The notes beneath the pieces are model-generated. The model was not told the origin of the DNA and did not search any database. It saw only the letters and a list, made by a program, of their open reading frames with translations. A program made the position numbers and the translations under genes. From Sceloporus undulatus (taxonomy: Eukaryota > Chordata > Lepidosauria > Squamata > Phrynosomatidae), in NCBI RefSeq assembly GCF_019175285.1, contig NC_056523.1:121295657-121359656 (forward strand): a stretch of DNA of 64,000 bases, given 5' to 3'. Below, piece by piece: positions 33,920 to 44,679 of this stretch. How positions within the stretch are numbered: position 1 is the stretch's first letter; the number at the start of each line of letters is the position of its first letter.

Positions 33920-35904
33920 ACAGTCAGAAGCCATTATAGCTAATACTGAATTGATGGTTTGAAAGACTCTATCCAGCCTAGTCAGTTGACTTCTTCAAGC
34001 AAAGCGAGAAGTGGGAAGAGAAGGCCAATTGCCATTTTTGTTTGTTTTTGCCATTTGGCAAAGAATATATCTCGGAAACGAAAGGCGAATTTAGATAAAA
34101 GGGTCATTTTGTATTGCTGTTTTTGGTATTCTCGTGTCAGAGTAGCTCATTGTACTTTTTTAAAAATGAAGTCTAATCAGGGATGCAATGGCCCAGGGCC
34201 TACAGTCTGTATATCTAAGATGCATTTAGCTTTGTCAGTTCATGGCAAAAGGACATAATCACTCCATAGTAGAACTTGCTTTGTGGGTGTTCCCATAAAC
34301 TTCAGGTAAGTGTGATTCTGGATCAGTGGTGATGCTGCTGCATATCTACCCTTGTTGATTGTAAACTTTGATGCACTACCACTCTCACGCATATGAGAGA
34401 ACAACACCTTCCCTTTGGACTTAACTGCAATTGACACAGAAGTCTAACTGTAGTTTTGTAGGAGGTGTCTCATATGTTTTTGTGCCACTCTCAAGCTTCA
34501 GTAGATGACAAAGAAGAAACAAGGAAGGGGATAATCTATGATCTAGGGCCATCTGTTGTCCAAGCAATATGGAGAAGGCACAGGAGTCTCGAAGACAGCC
34601 GCTGAGTTAAGGTCATTCCTGAGTCCCTCCATTGCTCCAGGTTGAAACAAAGAAATAATTTTGGATTAACACTTTTAAAAATAAATCTGACAAAACCTCT
34701 GATGTTTGATCTTAAAGCCATAAATTTGGGGGTGGGGACTGAACAAATAACTGGATTATTTATCAGTGTCTTTGACAATGGGAGACCATCAATGTTGGGA
34801 AAGATAAATAGCTTCCAGAAATAGATAGAAGAGGGAAAATCCCTTCTGGATATAGCCTCAATTTATTATCAGTTAAGTGTTACAATTGTGGTTTAGTGTT
34901 CACTGGCTAAGGCTAGAACAAGAGCAGTTCAGTGAGGCTTTGTGGACCCTTTCTGATAATCCTGCTATCATGAAAAGTTTATCTGCTAGAGCAAAGCAAC
35001 AAGTGTGTATGGATCACTTCAATCTATTTATAGCAGGCGCTCAAGGATTTTCATTATCAGGGGGATTCAAGTTGTCCATAAAGCACATTTTAAAACTTGA
35101 AAAGGGTCTTTACAGAGAGAGATTGATTTTACAAGCTGGCAGAGGAGGAATTAATTCCATTTCTATAAACTATTCAGAAAGCATATAACATTCTGCAGTC
35201 ATACCTGCTACTCTCTACAGAACAGTGCATATCTTCGGCCTGACTGACAAACAAACATGATTCCCACCCCCCACCACTTCCATTGTGCCTTCTGACTTTT
35301 CCTGTTATGGAGCTCAAGTGGAGCTAAATATGGAGAACCGGTAACAACTGTAAGTTTCTTACTAAGCATGATAGGAGAAATTACTATTTTTCTGCATTAT
35401 TCTGAGAGCCACACTATTTTGACAGTTTTGTATTACATTTCTCTCCTCCTCTTATATGTTCAGTTTAGGCTGGTCCAGAATTTTGTTCCCACAGCAGAGA
35501 GCCAGACTCCATGGGAAGCCCATAAGCAAGATATATAAGCAATATACCTTTATAATTGTGGTCCCCAGCAACAAGTATTGAGAGGCACACTATTTCTCTC
35601 ATACTTGAGAAGATATATAGGCAACATGGCTAGTATTCATTGAGAGAATAATCCTCCATTAATTGGTCTCTACCCCTTTCAAAGCAGATTGGAATCATTG
35701 GACATCACTACACTTTGTTGTGGTAACAACCTATGTGGCTATGCTCCTGGATCAAGAAGCATACCGTAAAGCTCCACATATATGCAACTACAACACGTCT
35801 CCCCATCACAACCCAACCCAATTTTAAAGTTGCAGCTTCTCTCCCCCAACACAGCCATTTGCTGATCCATGGAGGAAGAAAGGAGTAAATCAAACTATGG
35901 AAGC
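33920..35904. other. No recognised feature
   Basis: About 2 kb without named repeats. The 103-codon plus frame at 34877-35188 has no recognisable domain and is taken as chance. Confidence 0.4.
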
Positions 35905-35907
35905 ATA

Positions 35908-36273
35908 GGCCGGTTACAAACCGGCAGTTGGGACGTCCTCTGGACGTCCCATTTTAAAAAGGGGGCGTCTCTTATAGACGCCCCTGAGTCTAGTACGGAC
36001 TGTGTCCGTACAAGATGGCGGCGCCCCTTCCACATGGGCGCCGCCATCTTTACGTACTGGACGCATAGCGTCCAGACGTGTTGCGGCGCCTATGACGTCG
36101 CGAATGCGCCAGCGGCGCCTTGCAACGTCATGGAGGCGCCGCAAAAAGAAGCTCCGAAATGGAGCTTCTTTTTTGCTCCACGCGGGAGCCACGCGGTTTG
36201 GCTGCTGCGGCTCCCGCGCGGAGCAAACAGCGCCGGCGGGGGACCGCCGCAAAGCGGCGGTTTGTATCCCGCC
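35908..36273. mobile_element. GC-rich hairpin element, copy 2
   Basis: A 366-bp element flanked by ATA on both sides (35905-07, 36274-76). Its ends, GGCCGGTTACAAACCGGC and GCGGTTTGTATCCCGCC, are inverted repeats. Almost every base lies in one of about nine successive hairpins: GGGACGTCC/GGACGTCCC, GGGGCGTCT/AGACGCCCC, GTACGGAC/GTCCGTAC, AGATGGCGGCGCCC/GGGCGCCGCCATCT, CTGGACGC/GCGTCCAG, TGCGGCGCC...GGCGCCGCA, AAGAAGCTCC/GGAGCTTCTT, CGCGGGAGCC/GGCTCCCGCG and CCGCCGC/GCGGCGG. CpGs are numerous and the stems are nearly perfect, so the copy is young. Open frames across it are by-products of GC richness. Confidence 0.75.
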
Positions 36274-36281
36274 ATAGTTTA

Positions 36282-36618
36282 GGGTGATCTCTGTGGTTAA
36301 GACACTGATTCTGACAACTGCAAAGTTGCCAGCTCAGAAGTTGAAGATCCAAATGCCGTGTGATGGGGTGAACTCCCTTCACTAGTCCCAGCTTCTGCCA
36401 ACCTAGCAGTTTGAATGCATATAAAAGTGCCAGTAGATAAATAGGTACCACTTGAATGGAGAGATAACTGTTCTGTACAGTCCTGCTGGCCACATGACCA
36501 TGGGGTCAATTTTGACAAGACTGGTTCCCCTGACTTAGTAATGGAGATGAGCACTGCCCCCTACAGTTGGACACAACTTGACAATCATGTCAAATGGGAA
36601 ATCATACTTTACCTTTGC
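36282..36618 (+). mobile_element. Second tRNA-derived SINE family (squamate type)
   Basis: The head has a box A-like CTCTGTGGTTAAGACACTG and a degraded box B. The body carries the family landmarks CCAGCTTCTGCCAACCTAGC, GTAGATAAATAGGTACC, TGGCCACATGACCATGG, GGAGATGAGCACTGCCCCC and GTTGGACACAACTTGAC. The 3' end is ACTTTACCTTTGCC, the usual CTTTAC-type tail. It differs from the Sauria SINE in both body and tail, so a different LINE partner is expected. Confidence 0.8.
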
Positions 36619-36691
36619 CTTATAGAGATTTAAAGATGGGATTTACACTGGTGTAAATTGTACAACTTGTTATACTTGTTCCTGTTATTAT

Positions 36692-37409
36692 TGCTGCGGA
36701 GGGAAGTCACCAATGAAAACCAAAACACAGGGTTGGAGGAAAGGCCACAACTTTAGTCAACCAAACAGAACAGGGGTAGGGTTGGCCCCAAAGCATAAGG
36801 TTCATCGACCCCTTGTTGGTTGATTAACCAAATTGCTTGGTCACGGCCAAGCTTTGGGATGACATAGGGGCAATGAAAATGCCCTCTCAAGACATGCAAC
36901 CAGTCAATCGCATATTCACAGTTGAGCCCCTGGTCACTGGGAGATGTTGAATCAATGTGGCCCTGCAATGGCCACACTGCATGCCTTCAGAACTCCTGGG
37001 TCCTGAAGGACTTCCAATCCAGTGCTATGCAGCCCTGGCAACCGCTCACCAGATCCAGGACCTATGCAACCACCCCCATAAGGTTGTGACAATACAGCAC
37101 CCTGAACCAAGGGAGGAAAGGTGGAAGAGCTGAGCAAGAACGGTGCCCAGGCAGGACATCATGTGGCCTTATATAGGCCTAACTACCAATCAGAGGCCAG
37201 GAAAAGGAGGAGCCACCACCTACCTGGCCCCCTGAACCAATCAGCTGAGCCCAGGAGACTGTGGCAGCCAATCCCCCAAATTGGCCAATGGCAGGGCCAC
37301 CTGGCCTGGCAACGCATTCCAAGAGCCTGAGCAGGCCTACCAGGCCCCAGAAGAAGCGGCTTGCCCCCGGCAGCAACCAAACTGGCCCCGGTAATTCGGG
37401 GCAGCCCCA
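36692..37409 (-). mobile_element. Probable solo LTR-like block with antisense promoter elements
   Basis: Read on the minus strand, a GC-rich left part carries four NF-Y type CCAAT boxes in inverse orientation (37285-89, 37268-72, 37237-41, 37186-90). A TATATAAG box follows at 37169-37176, then a leader and AT-richer sequence ending CCCTCCGCAGCA. The termini can be read as TG...CA, with ATTAT and TTTAT flanks matching at four of five positions. This order is that of an LTR from an old retroelement, but I cannot name the family. A host promoter is the alternative. Confidence 0.4.
37165..37290 (-). promoter_or_regulatory. CCAAT-box cluster plus TATA box, minus strand
   Basis: Four CCAAT pentamers within about 105 bp lie directly upstream (minus-strand sense) of TATATAAG. 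NF-Y sites work in either orientation. The nearest CCAAT is about 10 bp from the TATA box and the farthest about 110 bp, roughly core-promoter spacing. Confidence 0.4.
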
Positions 37410-40169
37410 TTTATCTTTCACTAGTTTGCTGATCAAAATAAGTACTTTGCATCTATGCCTTTATAAGCATCCCTCAGCTTATTTTACCCTATCCATTAAA
37501 AAGGGAGATCCTATTAATGTCTGTCTGACATACTAGTCACAAGTGGGGAGCTGAGGGAAGAAAATCCTCAATTACCCAAGAAGGAACAATATACCATTTA
37601 ATTATGATTCATATTACACATTCATAATGATTCATAATATATATACTATCCTAAATTATTCCCTTGTGATTAAAAAGCATTTGCTATATAATATTCATTG
37701 TGTTAATTATTTTCTTGATTACTTGTCCCAGGACAAATCTTATTGAGACAATTTTGTTTCATTTTGTTTTACTTCAATCTTCAGGTTGTTATTGCACTAA
37801 GAAGCAATACTCCATTTCCTTTCTCCTTTTCTGTAGGCTTTGTTTTTTTTAAAAAGTAAAAATTAAAGACAGGGTCCTCTGGTAGTATGACTACAATGTT
37901 GAACAGGTAATTGAGTGTGAAATTAATGGGAAAAATCCTTTATCTGTCTCATCATCAAAGATTGCTCTTGTCTCATTACTTGCAGTATCTTATTTCACTT
38001 CCCTGTGTTTCAGCTCTATCTTTTTAGGACATGACATATAAGCACAATGCAGTGGCTTAAACCAATCAGAAAAAAAGAGATTACTCTCACACACATACCC
38101 TGAAATATATATTCCTATGCTTCTCCAGGGTTCTGTTATCAATTTCTCTTTTATTTTTGAATGACAGATAATAGCTTGGCATAAAATCTGTAGGCAGAGT
38201 TCTTTTCTCTACTCTTCCAAAGACAATCTCATCAGTTCAGGTACGTTCATTGTGCTTGCAGTGATGGCAAAAGCTTTTCTCTTTATGTGAAATTTTCCCT
38301 TCCAAATCAAATCAAATTAATACATAATCATTCTACTCAAAGTTCTGTTTAGTGAGGATTTGTCCTAGTCAAAAGCACATCCAAACCAGCATCCCCTCTT
38401 ATAACCAGAGTGACCATAGGATAAGATTATTTTGTAATCTCTGACAGTCAAGAATGGCTATTTCTTTTATTGTCAAGGTACTTCCATTCTCATCAGAGAC
38501 ACTTCATTTATCTCCCCATGATGGCATCCTGCTCATTCTGTTACAATATCCTCATGTATAGGTCAAAATCAGACTCAGGAGTTATAGCAGGCTTCTAATG
38601 CCAAACAGACAGCCCCACCTAGGTGTTGGCCTAGATCCTGTTGTAAGTCACTGAATCGCCTGTACTTACATATATGTTAACTCGCTTTTTATTCATTGAT
38701 TAAATAGGTCTAATCTGACCAGAACTAACCAGCAAGATTCTGACCAATCAGTCTTCCTTAGCTAAGAATTATTTTTTTTAATTTTGTTCAGGACCCACTC
38801 ACACTTTACAGATATAATGCTATTATTTTACTCTAACTGTCATGGCTGCATCCTAGGGAATCAAGGGACTGGCATTCTTGGGACTGGATTTTAGAGCAAG
38901 CCTCTCATATCTCTGGGAAATGACTTGGAGGCACACAACAACAACAATTAAGAAAGTGAACCAGTATTGCCCATATTGATGTCAATGATTCAGTTTATGA
39001 AACAAATTTTGGCATGTAGCACATATCCTTAAACCTTATTCCACACCAAATTACAGGTGAAATGGATCAAAACCAGCAATTTTACAGAAAAAGATAAAGT
39101 GTGAGGATCCATCGCAAATGGGCAAATAAACATTTAGAATGTCAACTTAAGTCTAAATATCATGTTTGGTCAAAATTAGATAATGCAAAATTACAGATAA
39201 CTGAAGTGCGGTGTTTTTTGGGGGCGGGCAGCTACAGTAATTCTCAGATCAGGTCCAAAATCAGCAATCCTTATTTTGATCCCATTAGATAACACACTAA
39301 GTTGAGTGACTTTGTGATCAAGCTCTTGGCTTTTGATAACTAAAACAGATAGACATGCATTTAAAATTATAGTATAGATAGTAGCTGTACACTGACTGTT
39401 GCATTCCTTTTCTTTGAAAGGATATTGTGTCTCACATTTGTCTACCCTTTTCTTTTTCTGATCAGTTTTAAAATGTTCTCCATCTGGTGTAACTCTTTCA
39501 AATGACTATGCGAAAATCTTGATAATCTAGTAGAAACATATATTGAGCCCAAGGTTATGTTCACCTAAGGGTTAATTGTAGCGTCTAGCAATGTCTTGCA
39601 TTGGTGACTGAGATATGGCACCTCAGACAGAGGTTTTCCATTATAATCAAAGGGATGGTGGGGATATATAAGATGTAGCCAATTTGTACAACTGATCAGA
39701 TCTAGATTTGTCCATTGTCTGGATAAAAGATCAATGTACAATCTCTATGCCTGGAAAAGTCACTTTTTTGAATGACAGCTCTGTGAATCTGTCAGTCAGT
39801 GCCTAATCTGGCTAGGGGGTTTGAGGGGGTTTTGGCCTAAAAGTACAACTTTTCTAGTTTTTAGACTATTCTAACAACATGACAAAAAATTACAATTTCT
39901 CCACTCCTCTCCACTTTCATTTTGTGTTCTGTTTTTTTCAGATGGACTTTTCCTAATTGAAGGCATTTTTGGCTGATAAATGGAATAAAAATCCAGTCAA
40001 TCAAAAATTGCAGATATAAATAAACACAATCACATTTCAGAAACAATTCTTCATTATGGTCCAGAGACCCAGCAAAATCAAATTCACAAAATATAAAATA
40101 AATTAAAAGCACAAGGAATAGTTAGTTAATTCATACAGACAGAGTTTATTTCAGACATTTTCCCCTAGT
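37410..40169. other. Mostly unique DNA
   Basis: Holds a decayed left half of a subfamily B MITE at 38795-38890 (CCCACTCACACTTTACAG, GTCATGGCTGCATCC) and a Sauria SINE tail at 38922-38958 (GAAATGACTTGGAGGCACAC). Nothing else is recognised. Confidence 0.4.
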
Positions 40170-40480
40170 TCAGAAGTTAGCTGTTCTTTGATTCTAACTG
40201 CTTCAAAGAAAAACTTGGCAACTGCCAAGGTCACTCTGGGAATCTTATCTTCTAATAAGAATTTGACATAAAATTGGGCTGATTTTCCTAGTAGATTTGT
40301 CATTAATGGATTAATCATGTGTCACCAAGCCTGCTTGTAAAAACCACACGACAAAAGAATGTGCTTTATGGATTCCACTTCCTGATTACTGCAGGGATAT
40401 AATCTTGCAGTATAAGGGACACCAGAAAATCTACCTTAAAGCATTTCAGAGGGAAAAATAATAAACCAGGCTTTGGTAAA
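40170..40480 (-). mobile_element. LINE fossil: C-terminal zinc-binding region
   Basis: The minus strand reads in one frame FTKAW-IIFPSEML, a TAA, GRFSGVPYTARLYPC, then 'SNQEVESIKHILLSCGFY' and 'KQAW', a TGA, and 'HMINPLMTNLLGKSAQFYVK' followed by 'FLLEDKIPRVTLAVAKFF'. The C-x7-8-H-x4-C pattern after 'GRF..VPY' is typical of the end of LINE ORF2 proteins. Two stops within about 110 codons show decay without large indels. The clade is not certain. Its short open pieces make it easy to miss by ORF length. Confidence 0.6.
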
Positions 40481-41045
40481 AAGTCTACAATAATTAGCAG
40501 CAGTCAAATTCTTTAAATACTTGGCTGGATGAAAAGGCCCAGCATAATGTGTAGTAGTAATCAGTGAGCAGAATGAGTATGAATGGGTCTGAAGGACAAT
40601 CTAATATTAACTAAAACACAACTTTGGTATACATGTGAGCAATTAGGGGGTAACTGCTGAACGTGGCTACTCGGTTTTGACTTTCCATTTGTTTTCATAT
40701 AATATGTTCTTAAAAAACAGCAATACATAGCATGCTGTCATAATGTTGAACATCACTCCTTCGCCCCATTTAGCAGCAGCAAATAATATAAATATGCAGC
40801 ATTTGATTTCATGCAGTACATATTTCCTATTACAGATGACAGGTGAAGAAGGAATTCAAAATGGAAGAAGCCACATACATCAAGCTTTTTAGTGCACCTG
40901 CATTCAATATCTGTTGGGGGATGTGGGTGATAGCAGGGTATCTCACAAGCTAAATAATTAGTATTTACAAGCAGATTTTTTTGCAACAACCAGTCCTAGC
41001 CCCCCTTACCCCCCCCCAGTGTCTTAAAAAGAAGTAAAGCAGACT
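40481..41045. other. No recognised feature
   Basis: May include more decayed upstream sequence of the same LINE, which I could not follow. Confidence 0.35.
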
Positions 41046-41270
41046 TAAGCTGCATTTGCACTGCAGCACTAAAGCAGTTTGACAGCACTTTAATTCCCAT
41101 GGTTCAATGCTATGGATTTCTGGGATTTGTTGTTTGGTGGGGCACCCAAGTTCTCTGACAGGAAAGGCTAAATATCTCACAAAACTACAAATCCCAGAAT
41201 TCCACAGTATTGAACCATTGCAGTTAAAGCCGTGTCAAACTGCATTATTTCTGAAGTGCAGATGAGACCT
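41046..41270. mobile_element. Palindromic hAT-like MITE (subfamily A)
   Basis: GCTGCATTTGCACTGCAGCA and AGTTTGACAGCACTTTAATT are mirrored by GCAGTTAAAGCCGTGTCAAA and CTGCATTATTTCTGAAGTGC. The middle has TCTGGGATTTGTTGTTTGG and AACTACAAATCCCAGAATTC. Confidence 0.75.
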
Positions 41271-41377
41271 TGGTGTATATTTAGCGTATCCACACTTTCA
41301 GATACATTCTCCATACTTTTCCCTCTACCATTATGATACTAAGTAAAATCATATGAAAATACTTCCAGGTCTTTAGT

Positions 41378-42160
41378 TTGATTTCTAAACCCAATGGACA
41401 GCTTCCCAATCTCAAATACTTATTTACTTACAGGAAGCTGTACAACATAGTTCATTGGATGGGTACAAACCCAGATGCCAATTTTGCCCACACACCTATA
41501 TGGGAAATGTCATCACAGGACCTAGCGACATCACTTACATTATTAGATGGATTTTCAATTGCTTGCCCTCTAATGTGATATATATCATCCTCTGTCAACT
41601 ATACCCTTCAGCAATTTACACTGGGCAAATAGGCCAGCCTTTGTGCCAGAAAATAAATGGACATAAATCAGACATTAAGAATGGGAATGCACATAAACCA
41701 GTTGCAGAACATTTCAGTCTTTTTCGGCACTCCATCATAGACCTCAGAACAGCAGTCCAAAAAAATCTAGAAAGGAAGACTGAGAAGAGAAACAGCAGAA
41801 CTGGAATATATCATGACGACATTCTTGGCCAGTCTATCAATTCTTCTTTCTTGTTCCCAGCCTGTACACGGCACATTTCAAAATTCATCCTCCCATTCAC
41901 ATGATGATCCACCCATACTTTTCTCCTGCCTTTGTCCCTCAGTGATCATCATTAAAATTGAACTTGTCACCTCATCACCACAGTCACATATTTTGTATTT
42001 CTATTGCTATTCATACAGTCTGATGATAAAGGTCCTTCCTGGGCACCAGTTCACTCCGTACATCTGAGGATGTAAATCATGTCTATGCCAACTTATGCTA
42101 CAACTTTTTTTGTTCAGTTAGTCTCAAAGGTGCTACAAGATTCTTTTGTATACCTGGCTT
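41378..42160 (+). mobile_element. Penelope-like element, GIY-YIG domain to 3' end
   Basis: The frame at 41455-41904 encodes a GIY-YIG-type endonuclease domain of a PLE. It reads 'RCQFCPHTYMGNVITGPSDI', 'VIYIILCQLYPSAIYTGQIG', then INGHKSDIKNG and KPVAEHFSLFRHSI. In PLEs this domain follows the reverse transcriptase, which is absent here because the copy is 5' truncated. The 3' region ends GTCTCAAAGGTGCTACAAGA then TTCTTTTGTATAC, a PLE terminus. A CTGAGGATG stretch at 42065 sits where related elements have the start of a hammerhead core, but it is decayed. Confidence 0.75.
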
Positions 42161-42169
42161 GGGTATCAT

Positions 42170-42345
42170 AAAAATCTGACAGAGCAAACCCTACCTCTAG
42201 GTCAAGTGAGGTGGCCTCAGGCACCAGGAGCTCAAGGTCACTCACTGAGTTTTAAAGCCTAGTGAGTCTTGAACCTGGATCCCAGGTCTAGTCACAGGCC
42301 AATGCTCTGAACTGCTACACTGATACTATTAGAGCTTAAAACAAT
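42170..42345 (-). repeat. Possible tRNA-like SINE remnant
   Basis: On the minus strand GTAGCAGTTCAGAGCATTGG and CTAGACCTGGGATCCAGGTT resemble boxes A and B of a tRNA-derived SINE head. The rest is not recognisable. Confidence 0.35.
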
Positions 42346-43000
42346 CTCTTGGTGATAAATAAAGTGCAGACGAACATTACATTATCAGGACATTTGTGAA
42401 GTAAGGGGATCTGAAGATGTTTTTGGTTTGGTTTTGGCTTATATTTTGTTTCTTTTTTGTGATTAATATTTTGTGAAAGCCATAGCAACAGAGAGTGGAG
42501 GAAAACAGCTGGCTGAGGGTAAAGGGACAGATGAGTTTTGTCTATTCATTTTCATGTTTCTCATCAGTTCCTTTTCATAGATCAGCTGTGGCCAAATATT
42601 TGTTGGCATTTAGGTCTGCACAGTCTTTACAAGTCAAAGCTCTGGGGCACAGCTGTCCCAGGACTGTGGCTTCCTACTCCTGACACAGGCTGCCTCAGGC
42701 CAGTCGCTCTTTGCCCAAACCCATTGCGGCTTTCATTCCTCCAATTCCTTATGTCACAAAACAATCTGTCATTTCAACTTTGTTCTGTGCCTGTCTCCTG
42801 ACTCTGGCTTGAATAGTATTTGGCAATGGTGACAGTGAGAGAGACCCAGATGCACAATATTCAGAAATATCTTGGAAGGAGGAGATTGATTATAGGGCAG
42901 TGTTGTCCTTTCACCACCCAGCCCTCTTCTGCTGTCATGCAAGTCACTCTGATGGGACAGACGTAAGCTTACATATTTCAGCTGTATTCGGCAGCCAAGG

Positions 43001-43042
<42 letters not shown>

Positions 43043-43545
43043 TGAAGAAACTGGCAACAGTTTAGACAGGACTATATTCTTTCCTCTTTGCCTTCTTCCT
43101 CTTATCCTGCTTGGTTCTCCCCCAAATCCCATGGCTTCACCTTGCTACTCAGTAGCCTAAATCTGTAGCACAATAAACAAAGGGAAAACATACTAACTCT
43201 AAATAAAGAGCCTTATTATGCCACCTTGCCAGAGAATTTTGAAATGGGACTTTCTAATGTCATGTTCTAGCATGCCTCTATAATTTCTCAAGACATGCAT
43301 TTTTTTCAACAGCAAAGGTGAGAAATCTCTTCCAACTTGAAGGCTAAATGCGAAATTAAAAAAGTTATTGGGACTGTATTCCAGTGGTGAGAAGCCCAGG
43401 GGAAAAGATTAACAAAACTGTTTAGCTTAGTCCTAAAAATTTTACTTTTTTGTGCCATTATTGCTTTCAAAAGTATAGGAGGGGGACCCTTGGGAATAAC
43501 CTACAACAATTTAATCAAGCAAAATCCACATATTTATATATAAAT
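42346..43545. other. No recognised gene
   Basis: Unique DNA with a (GA)n microsatellite at 43002-43038. Confidence 0.4.
43002..43038. repeat. (GA)n microsatellite
   Basis: About 17 GA units. Confidence 0.95.
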
Positions 43546-43546
43546 A

Positions 43547-44052
43547 TAGTCTGCCTTCCATACCCGCAGACTTTCCATCCACAGATTTCAGCATCCACGG
43601 ATGACAAGCCTGCAGTGTGGTGGCAGAAGAGAAGGAAGGGAAAAGAGGAGGAGGAGGCAGCAGGAAGAGGAGGAAGGAAGAGGTGGAGGGAGAGGAGGAA
43701 GAGTCGAGGTTGTGGAAGAGGAGGAGGAGGAAGAGCTGGCAGCTACAACAGGGTGGAAGAGAGGAGGAGGGAGGAGGAAGAGGAGGAAGAGTAGTGGGGG
43801 TGGAAGAGAAAGAGGAGAGAAGAGGAAGAGTGGCCGCAGCGATGGGGAGGCTAAGATGAGGAGGAAAAGCCAGAGGAGGAGAAAGGGAGGCAGCCACCTG
43901 CCACAGCGAGGTGGGCTGGGGGGGGGGGGGGGGGAGGGCAGCAAAGTCCCATTGTCTGCCACCATTGAGGACAGTAGGACTTGAGCATCCATGGCTTTTG
44001 GTTTCCGCGGGGGGATCAGGAATGGATCCCTGCAGATACCAAGGACCCTCTG
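43547..44052. mobile_element. Tigger-type MITE with internal purine-tract expansion
   Basis: The left end TAGTCTGCCTTCCATACCC, with CCACAGATTTCAGCATCCAC, pairs with the right end GAGCATCCATGGCTTTTGG and CAGATACCAAGGACCCTCTG. TA flanks both ends (43545-46, 44053-54). The middle (about 43622-43880) is almost pure AG on the plus strand, mostly GGA and GAG units, followed by a G15-16 run near 43918. The Tigger ends are those of the common '...CCGCGGATTCAACCATCCACGG' MITE type. Confidence 0.7.
43622..43935. repeat. Purine-rich (GGA)n-type tract with a G-run
   Basis: About 250 bp of nearly uninterrupted A/G on the plus strand, ending in a run of roughly 15 G. The long Arg/Glu/Gly frames here are artefacts of this composition. 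Confidence 0.85.
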
Positions 44053-44147
44053 TACTTTAATGGAAAATAATAGGCTTTTTTCTAAATGCTACTATTAGAA
44101 ATGGAAGATTTTTTATTTATTCACAAGCTGTAGTACTAGTACTGAAA

Positions 44148-44406
44148 GCCAGTGTGATGTAGTGGTTTTAGTGTTGAATTATGACTTTGGAGACCAGGAT
44201 TTGATTCGCAGCTTGGCCATGAATTCCAAGGGGGGACCCTGGGCAAGTCACATGCTCTCAGACTCAGGGATTAGCAATGGCAAATCTCCTCTGAACAAAT
44301 ATTGCCAAGAAAACACCATGATCGGGTCAGTTAGGGTTGCCATAAGTCAGAAACAACATGAAGGCACACAATGACAACAAGAACAACAACAACAAGAACA
44401 ACAACA
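44148..44406 (+). mobile_element. Sauria-type tRNA-derived SINE, full length
   Basis: Starts GCCAGTGTGATGTAGTGG (box A-like), then a box B-like GATTTGATTCG, the body CCCTGGGCAAGTCACATGCT and GGCAATGGCAAATCTCCTCT, and the BovB-like tail GCCATAAGTCAGAAACAACA. It ends GAAGGCACACAATGACAACA and an AAC-rich run. Confidence 0.9.
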
Positions 44407-44679
44407 GTACTGGTGTTATTCAAGAGAAGTGTTACTCATTTTTTATTATTGTCTCATTTCACTTGCTCTGGAGGACTGCTCAAATATTCATCACATTGTG
44501 CACCAGTCACAATTGCCCTTGAGGGAGCATGCCTATCCTGATTGACCACCAAACATGCTACTTTTTATGAATGAAAAATGTGATGTCCCCCAAATATTCA
44601 ATGAGCACCATACAGCCTATAATCTAAGTCAAATCTCTTGAAATTTGGTGAAAATCTGTCTATCTTTCTACATATGATG

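Noticed and set aside
34877-35188. 103-codon plus frame that looks protein-like
   Set aside because: Composition is reasonable, but I see no known motif, no supporting splice sites and no homologue I can name.
35914-36282. Overlapping frames on both strands at the hairpin element
   Set aside because: They mirror each other because the DNA is a chain of inverted repeats. No coding signal.
43511-43992. Several long Arg/Glu/Gly or Pro/Ser/Leu frames
   Set aside because: All are translations of the purine tract inside a MITE.
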